DNA of 21,506 bases from Chloroflexota bacterium (GTDB lineage: Bacteria; Chloroflexota; Ktedonobacteria; Ktedonobacterales; Ktedonobacteraceae). This document shows positions 7,015 to 13,363 of this stretch, piece by piece. The stretch is taken from positions 1 to 21,506 of the forward strand of contig VBJK01000130.1 in NCBI GenBank assembly GCA_005879655.1, given 5' to 3'. Position numbers and translations under genes: made by a program. Position 1 is the first letter of the stretch, and every line of letters starts with the position of its first letter. The notes beneath the pieces were generated by a model. That model had not been told where the DNA came from. It saw only the letters and a list, made by a program, of their open reading frames with translations, and searched no databases.

Positions 7015-7059
7015 AGGTTTAGAAGTCGTTGGTTCATTCGGGAGGAAATCCGTGCTCAT
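6976..7059 (-). pseudogene. Severed native 5' end of the TPR-protein gene
   Basis: GGAGG at 7070-7066 lies six bases before an ATG at 7059. The frame reads MSTDFLPNEPTTSKP, then runs into tnpA sequence (TLKKYVETQRDR) and stops at TAG 6978-6976, giving 27 residues. If the inserted 160 bases are removed at the CCTA junction, the frame continues directly into MLREFPYDPGEE of the TPR protein. This is the only strong ribosome binding site for that gene, so it is most likely its original start. Confidence 0.75.
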
Positions 7060-7070
7060 TTGTGACCTCC

Positions 7071-7517
7071 ATCTCTAAGAGTTGAACATTGGTTTGGTTT
7101 GGCTTGACGAGAAGAGAAAAACCATCTGTTTATGTGGCTTAGTTAAAATGTCTTCATAAAGAATAACATAGAAATAGATACTATTACAAGGGGAAAGGTT
7201 ACTTAAAATAGCAAGCCATTTGCTTTATGAAAAGGTATAAATTGGTTTGACAAAAGAAAGTGCTACTATGCTAATTAGGATAGATAGATGCATGAATGTT
7301 AAGTGTCAGGTAAGTTGGTAGATGTGTTTCGGCAAGAGTTTTTGATGGTTCTTAAGAAGCTACCATGTGGTATTGCTTCTATGATATTGACGTAAGCTTA
7401 CTCAGTGATCAGCATAACTAGGGGTGCCATCAGCGCAAGCCGATTATGATAGAATACCTAGGGACACCCTAGCCATTTTCCGTATATATTAACTGTCAAC
7501 CGCCATCTTAGTAACCT
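7071..7517. other. Intergenic region between the TPR gene start and the IS element
   Basis: About 450 AT-rich bases without a convincing gene on either strand. It should hold the promoter of the TPR gene (minus) and the flank of the insertion element. A perfect 6-bp hairpin CTAGGG-ACA-CCCTAG is at 7458-7472, and CTAGGGGTG at 7418-7426 can pair with part of it instead. TTGACA at 7247 lacks a well-spaced -10 box. Confidence 0.4.
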
Positions 7518-7522
7518 TTTAA

Positions 7523-7537
7523 CTTACGCGCCGTAAG
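7523..7537 (+). repeat. Left-end hairpin of the IS200/IS605 element
   Basis: CTTACG-CGC-CGTAAG is a perfect 6-bp stem with a three-base loop about 95 bases before tnpA. Its position and size fit the subterminal left-end hairpin recognised by TnpA. A second possible pairing, CTATCC with GGATAG, follows at about 7542-7565. Confidence 0.4.
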
Positions 7538-7595
7538 ACCCCTATCCGGTCTCGTCAGGGGGATAGAAGGCGCAAGGGTATGGTACTAGATAGTG

Positions 7596-7624
7596 TTGTG
7601 CTATCTATCCTTTTATGGTATACT
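7596..7624 (+). promoter_or_regulatory. Possible tnpA promoter
   Basis: TTGTGC (7596-7601) and TATACT (7619-7624) are separated by 17 bases and lie just before the tnpA ATG at 7631. The -10 is close to consensus and the -35 is weak. Transcripts would have almost no leader, in keeping with poorly expressed transposases. Confidence 0.3.
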
Positions 7625-7630
7625 GTGAGC

Positions 7631-8032
7631 ATGAGTAGGATAGACATCAAGACAAATAACAACATTGCGTACATCTGTCGGTATCACGTGGTGTTTTGCC
7701 CAAAGTATCGACGAAAAGTGCTAACTCCGCCCATTGATGCACGTCTGAAAGAGCTTATGCTTGAAACAATCGAGAAATGGGGACAAGAGTTTATCGAGAT
7801 GGAGGTCATGCCAGATCATGTACACTTGCTTGTGGGATGTGACCCACAATTTGGGATACATCGACTGGTCAAGTACATCAAAGGAACGAGCAGCCGCTAC
7901 TTGCGGCAAGAGTTCCCGCAACTCAAGAAGAGATTACCAAGCTTGTGGACAAATGCGTACTTCGTAGCGACAACAGGCGGTGTGACACTGGAAACACTGA
8001 AAAAGTACGTGGAAACACAGAGGGATAGATAG
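7631..8032 (+). CDS. tnpA: IS200/IS605 Y1 (HUH) transposase TnpA
   Basis: The 133-residue single-domain HUH endonuclease would cut and rejoin single-stranded element ends. The metal-binding HUH motif is PDHVHLL with His63 and His65, and the catalytic tyrosine is Tyr126 in LKKYVETQ. The usual YHVVFCPKYRRKVL motif is near the N-terminus. Length is within the family norm. The ATG at 7631 is preferred over an upstream in-frame ATG at 7580 because MSRIDIKTNN matches the usual N-terminus. Its stop TAG touches the tnpB ATG directly, so the two are probably translationally coupled. No frameshift is visible, so activity is plausible. Confidence 0.93.
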   Translation: MSRIDIKTNNNIAYICRYHVVFCPKYRRKVLTPPIDARLKELMLETIEKWGQEFIEMEVMPDHVHLLVGCDPQFGIHRLVKYIKGTSSRYLRQEFPQLKKRLPSLWTNAYFVATTGGVTLETLKKYVETQRDR

Positions 8033-9232
8033 ATGCGCAAGGCATTCAAGTACCGGATATATCCCAACAAAGAGCAAGAGAGGAAACTCTTCTGGACGCT
8101 TACTCGTTGTCGTGAACTCTATAACGCTGCCCTTTCCGAGCGTCGTGATGCCTACACATACGAACGCAAGAGCATTACCTATCGCATGCAACAAAATGAT
8201 TTGCCTGAGATCAGAGATCTCCTCCGAGAGGAATACCAACAGATCCATTCTCAGGTCCTACAAGACGTGCTTAAGCGTCTAGAAAAAGCCTTTCAACACT
8301 TCTTCCGGCGGGTCATGAATGGCGAAAAGCCTGGGTATCCCAGGTTCCAAGGACGCAATCGGTACAATTCCTTCACCTACCCACAGGGTGGCTACACCCT
8401 TTCTGAGAAGTCTGTCACCCTCGGCAAGATTGGGACCATCAAATGCGTTGTGCATCGTCCAATGGAGGGACAAGCTAAGACGTGCACGACCAAATATGAG
8501 TCAGGACAGTGGTATGTGGTTTTCTCATGTGACGTCAAAGAGCCAGAGCGTTTGCCCGGAGTTGAGAGTGAAGTGGGCATTGATCTGGGGGGCACCCATT
8601 TTGCGGCGCTCTCTGATGGCACATTCATAGAGAACCCTCGTCACTTTCGCAAGGCCGAGAAGCTACTACAACGCCGCAGCCAAGTCTTGTCCAGAAAGAA
8701 GCAGAGAAGTCATCGGCGAGAAAAAGCTCGTCGGTTAGTTACTAAAGCACACCGGAAGATCCTCAACCAGCGCCGTGATTTTCACCATCAACAATCTCGT
8801 CAACTGGTAGACACGCGCTCGCTCATCGTGTTTGAAGATTTGCAGATAGCGAACCTCACCAAAGCGCCAAAGCCGAAACAGGATGAGGCAACGGGGCACT
8901 ATCTGCCCAATGGAGCGGTAGCCAAAGGCGGTTTGAACAAGTCGATATTAGATGCTGGTTGGGCGATCTTTCAACAGATGTGTACGTACAAGGCAGCATG
9001 GGCCGGTCGTACTGTTATGTTGGTAGACCCTAAATTCACCAGTCAAGTTTGTAGTGGGTGTGGCACCTTTCGCAAAAAGGATCTCTCTGAACGATGGCAT
9101 TCATGCTCTTGTGGCGTCTCTCTGGATAGAGACACGAATGCAGCGGTGAACATCCTGTATAGAGGCAAAAAACAACTGCTTGGTGTGGAAGACGCCAACA
9201 GGGCAAAACCTGTAGAAGCTCCTTGTCTTTAG
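8033..9232 (+). CDS. tnpB: RNA-guided nuclease TnpB (OrfB) of an IS200/IS605 element
   Basis: The 399-residue protein has all expected parts: an N-terminal helix-turn-helix region (MRKAFKYRIYPNKEQ), RuvC-I in VGIDLGG with Asp184, RuvC-II in LIVFEDL with Glu268, a zinc ribbon with Cys340/343 and Cys358/360, and RuvC-III in LDRDTNAA (Asp365/367). Family members are omega-RNA-guided DNA nucleases, ancestors of Cas12, that help keep the element in place. The coding end is unusual in that the stop codon lies within the right-end hairpin, so any guide RNA must overlap the 3' coding sequence. The last residues (VEAPCL) are typical of this subgroup. An exact 161-bp copy of its first 41 codons and the tnpA end is inverted at 6854-7014. 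Confidence 0.93.
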   Translation: MRKAFKYRIYPNKEQERKLFWTLTRCRELYNAALSERRDAYTYERKSITYRMQQNDLPEIRDLLREEYQQIHSQVLQDVLKRLEKAFQHFFRRVMNGEKPGYPRFQGRNRYNSFTYPQGGYTLSEKSVTLGKIGTIKCVVHRPMEGQAKTCTTKYESGQWYVVFSCDVKEPERLPGVESEVGIDLGGTHFAALSDGTFIENPRHFRKAEKLLQRRSQVLSRKKQRSHRREKARRLVTKAHRKILNQRRDFHHQQSRQLVDTRSLIVFEDLQIANLTKAPKPKQDEATGHYLPNGAVAKGGLNKSILDAGWAIFQQMCTYKAAWAGRTVMLVDPKFTSQVCSGCGTFRKKDLSERWHSCSCGVSLDRDTNAAVNILYRGKKQLLGVEDANRAKPVEAPCL

Positions 9233-9240
9233 ACATGGGG
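9219..9240 (+). repeat. Right-end hairpin of the IS200/IS605 element
   Basis: CTCCTTGTC (9219-9227) pairs with GACATGGGG (9232-9240) with one T/T mismatch and one G-T pair; the loop TTTA contains part of the tnpB stop. The hairpin at 313-334 has the same architecture. Confidence 0.65.
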
Positions 9241-9260
9241 TACTTCACGGAAGTGTGAGT

Positions 9261-10058
9261 ATGCACGACACCTTATATTCCCTGATAGAGAGAGCGTTAA
9301 ACGGTAATCCACGTCCTCTGGAGTTTTACCTGCGTAATAATAGTCGTCTGCCGGGGCCGCGTGCGAATCTGGAGCTAGCAAACGATCTCAGCTATTTATT
9401 GGCTTCTTCCGTGCCTCGCTATGCTGAGAGTGTGCATCAGTTAGTGGCATATTTTACTACTAACGAGCATAAGATCATTACCAGCAATACGCCAGGGGAG
9501 TTCCTGATGCTTTGTGGCATTATCGCGGCTGGCGCTTGCGCTGCTGTAAAACCAGAGTGGCGCAATGAAACGCGCCACATGCTTAGTCATTTTGCTGGTA
9601 GCCCTTATTGGCGTCTGCGTGAGGGCGTAGCCATGGCTTTTCAGCACTTGCTCACTGCCGATCAGCAGGAGACCATCGCCCATTTGATGAATTTAGCGTC
9701 CGAAGGAAGCTCTTTGCAACAAAGAGCTGTGCTCGCAACTATCTCAGAGCCGCCAATACTTTGTGCCCCAGAAATAGTTAAGGCCGCGTTAGCCTTCCAT
9801 CGCATAGTATTGAACCATATCCGTGCAGTTCCGCTTGCAGAGCGCAAAAACGAAGAGTTTCGTATCCTACGGCGTGCCCTGGGGTATACGCTCAGTGTAG
9901 TGACGGCGGCGGCTCCCGACGAGGGCTTTGCTCTGATGCGTGAGTGCGCTACCTGGAATGACCAGGATATCGCGTGGGCCTTGCGGGAGAATTTGAAAAA
10001 GAAGCGTTTGGCGAAATTCGCACAGGATGCCGCTGGTATAGCGAAACTATTGGCGTAA
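9261..10058 (+). CDS. Helical-repeat (HEAT-like) protein of unknown function
   Basis: The product is 265 residues, mostly alpha-helical by eye, with repeated helix pairs such as YWRLREGVAMAFQHLLTADQQ and EFRILRRALGYTLSVVTAA. The segment WRNETRHMLSHFAGSPYWRLREGVAMAF resembles HEAT repeats of DNA-alkylation-repair-like (AlkD-type) folds, but I see no catalytic signature and would not assign repair activity. The ATG at 9261 has GGAAG seven bases upstream; an in-frame GTG at 9255 is the alternative. The insertion element ends about 20 bases before this start, so the original promoter, and perhaps some N-terminal codons, may have been separated from the gene. Next downstream on the same strand is an RNA methyltransferase, 124 bases away. 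Confidence 0.6.
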   Translation: MHDTLYSLIERALNGNPRPLEFYLRNNSRLPGPRANLELANDLSYLLASSVPRYAESVHQLVAYFTTNEHKIITSNTPGEFLMLCGIIAAGACAAVKPEWRNETRHMLSHFAGSPYWRLREGVAMAFQHLLTADQQETIAHLMNLASEGSSLQQRAVLATISEPPILCAPEIVKAALAFHRIVLNHIRAVPLAERKNEEFRILRRALGYTLSVVTAAAPDEGFALMRECATWNDQDIAWALRENLKKKRLAKFAQDAAGIAKLLA

Positions 10059-10182
10059 GTGGTTGCTAGGGATGAGCGTTGTATGATATGATGACACGCC
10101 GGGTTAAGGTATTGCTGGCCGCACGTTTTTCACGCATGGTCACTGTACTATAGCCAAATCTACTGATCAAAGTTATAGGTGG

Positions 10183-11235
10183 ATGTCATCCCTGTTTTAT
10201 GTAATGACAATGCCAGGATTAGAAACCCTGGCCTTTAGTGAGGTGCGGGCACATATGCCTGACGCCGAACTAGTGAAATTTGCACGTGGTGTTGCACTCT
10301 TTCGCGCTACAGCCACTCCTGCACAATTGTTCGCGTTGCGCACTGTTGAGGATGTCTTCTTCGCTCTCGTGCATATAAAAGGATTGGGACGTGGCACTGA
10401 TGCTTTACGTGTACTGCATAGTGCTACGCTTAACGCTGATATTGCCCAGGGACTGGCCTTATGGCGTCGTGCACACGACGGGCGGCAGCCAAAAACCTGG
10501 CGTGTGGTGAGCCAGAAGTCTGGTACTCATGAATTTCGACGGGTAGATGCCGGGCAGTCGGTAACAGCTGCCTTGCAGCGCGTTGTGCCGCGCGCTATGC
10601 GTTTAGCAAAAGATGAAGCTGATCTTGAGTGCTGGCTCTGGCTGAATGGTAGCGAGGTGCTGATCGGGTTGCGTTTGAGTGATGCAACCATGCGCCACCG
10701 TCGTTACAAGCGCGAACATATGCCTGCATCGCTGCGTCCAACAGTTGGTGCAGCCATGAGCTGGCTGGCTCGTCCCACCCCGCAGGATATCGTGCTCGAT
10801 CCACTCTGTGGCGCTGGCACGCTACTCATCGAGCGTTGCCTATTAGCCCCTTATGAGCAAGCCAGCGGTGGGGATATACGCGCGGAAGTGGTCGAAATGG
10901 CACGCAGGAATGCGCATGCGGCTCATGTTCGTGCGCCATGGCAAGTCTGGGATGCGCGTTCATTGCCCCTTGCCGAGCAGAGTGTAACGCGTATCTTAAC
11001 CAATCTGCCCTTTGGTAAGCAGATTGGCTCGCGTGAGACGAATCATGCACTCTACACAGCCCTCGCTCAAGAATTCCGTCGTGTCCTGACTAGCGACGGC
11101 CTCCTGGTTACGCTGACCAGCGAAGATCGGCTCTGGGATGTAGTTTTGCGCGATCACGGGTGGCGCATTGTGAAGAAAGTAGTGCTTGTAGTGCTGGGAC
11201 AACCAGCGAGTATCTTTGTTGCTGAGCAAGTGTAG
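10183..11235 (+). CDS. THUMP-domain class I methyltransferase, probably tRNA/rRNA guanine-N2
   Basis: The 350-residue protein has an N-terminal THUMP-type RNA-binding region (about 1-165) and a Rossmann methyltransferase domain. Motif I is DPLCGAGTLLIE (206-217), an acidic SAM-ribose residue is in GGDIRAE (about 231), and motif IV is TNLPFGKQ (273-280), the NLPFG form seen in Trm14/TrmN and THUMPD3-type N2-guanine methyltransferases. A role in modifying tRNA near position 6 is the best family-based guess; a 23S rRNA target (RlmL-like) is less likely because the protein is short. The ATG at 10183 gives the usual YVMTMPGLE N-terminus, although GGTGG lies unusually close to it. The efp gene follows in 37 bases. 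Confidence 0.85.
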   Translation: MSSLFYVMTMPGLETLAFSEVRAHMPDAELVKFARGVALFRATATPAQLFALRTVEDVFFALVHIKGLGRGTDALRVLHSATLNADIAQGLALWRRAHDGRQPKTWRVVSQKSGTHEFRRVDAGQSVTAALQRVVPRAMRLAKDEADLECWLWLNGSEVLIGLRLSDATMRHRRYKREHMPASLRPTVGAAMSWLARPTPQDIVLDPLCGAGTLLIERCLLAPYEQASGGDIRAEVVEMARRNAHAAHVRAPWQVWDARSLPLAEQSVTRILTNLPFGKQIGSRETNHALYTALAQEFRRVLTSDGLLVTLTSEDRLWDVVLRDHGWRIVKKVVLVVLGQPASIFVAEQV

Positions 11236-11272
11236 CAAGATCGATTTTTTCTTAAGAAAGAGGAACACTCCG

Positions 11273-11839
11273 TTGGGTAATGCAACAACCGCCGATTTTC
11301 GTAACGGCATGGTCATACGTTTTAACAATGAACTTTACACAATTACTGAATTCCATCACGTCAGTCCTGGCAACTGGCGCGCTTTTGTACGTACACGCCT
11401 GAAGAATCTGAAAAATGGTCGTGTGATCGAGCAACGTTTCCGCGCCGGTGAGGAAATTGATGAGGTGCGCGTCGAGCATCAGAACTGGCAATTCCTGTAT
11501 GTTGATGGTAGCGATTATATCTTTATGAATACCGAGAGCTATGACCAGCAGCCCATCCCCAAAGATATGCTGGGAGACGCCATCAAATTTTTGAAGGAGC
11601 AGGATGAGGTAGAGATGCTCGTTGATGGCGAAAAGATCATTGCGGTAGAGTTGCCAAACTTCCTGGCTCTGGTCGTTGAAAGCGCTGAACCTGGCGTACG
11701 TGGCGATACGGCAAACAATGTCACCAAGCCCGCTACATTGGAGACTGGTGCAGTGGTGAATGTGCCTTTGTTTGTTAATCCTGGGGATAGGATTCGTATT
11801 GATACGCGTACTGGGCAGTATGTGGAGCGTGTGAAGTAG
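11273..11839 (+). CDS. efp: Elongation factor P with Asn at the tip position
   Basis: The 188-residue EF-P binds the ribosomal E site and relieves stalling at polyproline. The KOW-like domain I begins TTADFRNGM and is followed by two OB domains ending in PLFVNPGDRIRIDTRTGQYVERVK, all typical. The TTG at 11273 is chosen because AGAGGA lies eight bases upstream and the length matches the family; a TTG at 11216 would overlap the previous gene. The domain I loop reads HHVSPGNWRAF. With this start the residue aligned to the modified Lys34 of E. coli (PGKG) is Asn34, so lysylation or Arg rhamnosylation at that site is impossible. I believe PGNWR-type EF-Ps occur as a separate clade, so this is probably natural variation. 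The final codons lie in a large palindrome. Confidence 0.95.
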   Translation: MGNATTADFRNGMVIRFNNELYTITEFHHVSPGNWRAFVRTRLKNLKNGRVIEQRFRAGEEIDEVRVEHQNWQFLYVDGSDYIFMNTESYDQQPIPKDMLGDAIKFLKEQDEVEMLVDGEKIIAVELPNFLALVVESAEPGVRGDTANNVTKPATLETGAVVNVPLFVNPGDRIRIDTRTGQYVERVK

Positions 11840-11917
11840 AGTAGCACCATATAAAAGCAGCATAATACGTATTACGTATTATGCTGCTTTTATATGGTGC
11901 TACTCTACTTCACACGC
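11827..11917. terminator. 91-bp perfect palindrome between convergent efp and dgkA
   Basis: Arms of 45 bp (11827-11871 and 11873-11917) are exact inverse complements around a single central T. The left arm begins in the last codons of efp and includes its stop. The right arm ends eight bases before the dgkA stop. It most likely acts as a bidirectional terminator for the convergent genes, but the arms are far longer than usual and there is no classical GC stem with T-run. DNA like this can extrude as a cruciform. Confidence 0.8.
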
Positions 11918-11925
11918 CTATCAGT

Positions 11926-12354
11926 TTATACATAGCTCAACAATACCCACAAATGCGGCCCAAGCACAAACAGACCAATAATCACAGCCAGTATCGCACT
12001 CACCAGCACAGCACCCGCCGCCACATCCTTTGCAATCTTGGCCAGCGGATGATATTCGGGTGTCACCAAATCTACACATACTTCAATGCCTGTATTAAAC
12101 ATCTCTGCAATAAAAACACTAGTGATAGCCACAAAAAGAAACGCAAATTCCAACGCAGAGAGGTGCAGGAAAACGCCGAGTAGCGTCACTAGCAGCGCGG
12201 CTACAGCGTGGAAACGAGCATTGCGTTGCGTACGCAGAGCATACCAGAGTCCGCTGAAGGCATAGCCAAACCCGGCAAGAAACTTTGCCAGTGCGCCTTG
12301 TTTGGGTTTCTCATCGATTGAGACCGTTGATGTTGCTAAGGACTGTTTTATCAT
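11926..12354 (-). CDS. dgkA: Prokaryotic diacylglycerol kinase / undecaprenol kinase family
   Basis: The 142-residue integral membrane protein has three hydrophobic segments (51-66, 70-86, 111-134). The active-site signature is intact: Glu84, Asn87 and Glu91 in EMFNTGIE, Lys109-Asp110 in AKIAKDVAAGAV. The family phosphorylates diacylglycerol in Proteobacteria and undecaprenol in many Gram-positives; in this lineage undecaprenol phosphate recycling for cell-wall or polysaccharide synthesis is the more likely role. An N-terminal extension of about 20 polar residues precedes the core. It follows ybeY by 54 bases on the same strand, a common pairing, and both are probably read with rpsU. Confidence 0.92.
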   Translation of the reverse strand: MIKQSLATSTVSIDEKPKQGALAKFLAGFGYAFSGLWYALRTQRNARFHAVAALLVTLLGVFLHLSALEFAFLFVAITSVFIAEMFNTGIEVCVDLVTPEYHPLAKIAKDVAAGAVLVSAILAVIIGLFVLGPHLWVLLSYV

Positions 12355-12408
12355 ATTATTTTTTGTATTCCATTTATGTTGATACCTATCTTTAAAATGA
12401 CCAATATA

Positions 12409-12963
12409 TTATATTTTCTGTTCAAGAGATGCTAGCATTTGGCGTTGAATGCCCACCATTGCTTGATAGCCCGCCTCGGTATGATCATCGTAGCCAACCA
12501 GGTGCAATACGCCATGAGCGAGCAGATACAACAACTCGTAGCGCGGGTTATGGCCTAACTCGCTCGCCTGTTTCACAACGGTAGGCCAGGACATCACGAT
12601 ATCGCCCAGATTGATGACTTCTGATGGCGGTGAGACAAATGGTGGAGTGGTCTTGCCTTCTTCGCTCTCCTTGGGTGGCCACAGTTGTTCGGCAGGAGCT
12701 TGCACTAACGGCTGATCAAGTAGCGGGAATGAGAGGACATCGGTTGGCTTATTCTGGCTGCGGAACTGTAAGTTCATGTCGCGGATGCCATTATCATCTG
12801 TCACTAAGAGTGTCAGCATCGTCTTTTGCATAATGCCAACAGCGCGCAGTGTGCGGAACACCACGTTATCTAGATCAAGAGTCGCTAAAAGTTGCTCTAC
12901 AGCCGTATTTTGTTGATCATTGCCTACGCTGACGTAGAGTTCGATCAGAGGATGTTCTTGCAT
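12409..12963 (-). CDS. ybeY: Endoribonuclease YbeY (16S rRNA maturation)
   Basis: The protein is 184 residues from the ATG at 12963, which has GGAG nine bases upstream; a GTG at 13035 would add 24 residues unlike the family. The substrate-side motif NLQFRSQNKPTDVLSFPL is at 64-81 and the zinc site HGVLHLVGYDDH at 150-161. The third metal His is one residue later than in the usual GYDH form (GYDDH), a variant I believe exists in other phyla. Residues about 86-115 are a Pro/Glu-rich insertion between the two motifs. The enzyme acts in rRNA processing and ribosome quality control. It lies between rpsU and dgkA, 94 bases after rpsU. Confidence 0.92.
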   Translation of the reverse strand: MQEHPLIELYVSVGNDQQNTAVEQLLATLDLDNVVFRTLRAVGIMQKTMLTLLVTDDNGIRDMNLQFRSQNKPTDVLSFPLLDQPLVQAPAEQLWPPKESEEGKTTPPFVSPPSEVINLGDIVMSWPTVVKQASELGHNPRYELLYLLAHGVLHLVGYDDHTEAGYQAMVGIQRQMLASLEQKI

Positions 12964-13057
12964 AAACGTACACTCCGCTATTAGAGAACTATGGCATGGG
13001 TAACGTACAGAGCAAGCGAGCATTTTGTTGCTCACTTACCCTGCATACACTGTATTT

Positions 13058-13240
13058 TTAGGCTTTACGCGCCGTCTTACGCCGTCTTGCGGCTTCTTTC
13101 CTCTTGCGTTTAACGCTCGGCTTCTCATAGTGTTCACGGCGGCGGGCCTCTGCCAGGATGCCATCCTGCTGAATCTTACGATTGAAGCGCTTTAACGCAG
13201 TTTCAAAAGACTCATTGCCACTAATTTTGATTTCCGACAC
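13058..13240 (-). CDS. rpsU: Ribosomal protein bS21
   Basis: The 60-residue basic protein has the S21 signature ([43 protein letters not shown]). The start is GTG at 13240 with a GGGGGGA stretch about seven bases upstream. It is the first gene of a probable rpsU-ybeY-dgkA unit and is driven by the consensus promoter at 13329-13357, with an untranslated leader of roughly 80 bases. Confidence 0.97.
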   Translation of the reverse strand: MSEIKISGNESFETALKRFNRKIQQDGILAEARRREHYEKPSVKRKRKEAARRRKTARKA

Positions 13241-13328
13241 CAGGAATCCCCCCTCTCATGGCCTGTTTTCGAGGTTGGCAAGCGGGCAAAAAGACCTCTC
13301 TCTTGACGCCTCGTGGACCTGCGCAGAA

Positions 13329-13357
13329 ATTATAGTGTAGCTATCTCGCTGTGTCAA
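13329..13357 (-). promoter_or_regulatory. Perfect consensus sigma70-type promoter of rpsU
   Basis: On the minus strand TTGACA (13357-13352), a 17-base spacer and TATAAT (13334-13329) match the consensus at every position. It points at rpsU and lies within 35 bases after the stop of the upstream membrane-protein gene, so rpsU-ybeY-dgkA is expected to be transcribed strongly and independently of the polysaccharide genes. Confidence 0.88.
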
Positions 13358-13363
13358 GGTAGA

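Larger units (their letters stand above)
7518..9250 (+). mobile_element. IS200/IS605-family element with tnpA and tnpB
   Basis: The unit has an intact Y1 transposase gene directly followed by an intact tnpB in the same orientation. Its left end has a 15-base hairpin (7523-7537) and its right end has an imperfect hairpin (9219-9240). The family moves as single strands, without terminal inverted repeats or target duplication, so exact ends cannot be read from one copy; the limits given are estimates from the hairpins. It sits between the TPR gene and a plus-strand helical-repeat gene, whose start is only about 20 bases past the right hairpin. Confidence 0.7.

Noticed and set aside
7278..7291. 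GGATAGATAGATGC, also found at the tnpA/tnpB junction (8024-8037) and in its inverted copy
   Set aside because: It is a short GATA-type simple repeat and surrounding bases do not match, so it is probably chance.
11252..11863. 203-residue minus-strand frame opposite efp
   Set aside because: It is a shadow of the clear efp gene and begins inside the palindrome.
11881..12183. Plus-strand frame opposite dgkA
   Set aside because: Its first codons repeat the palindrome and the rest is antisense to dgkA.
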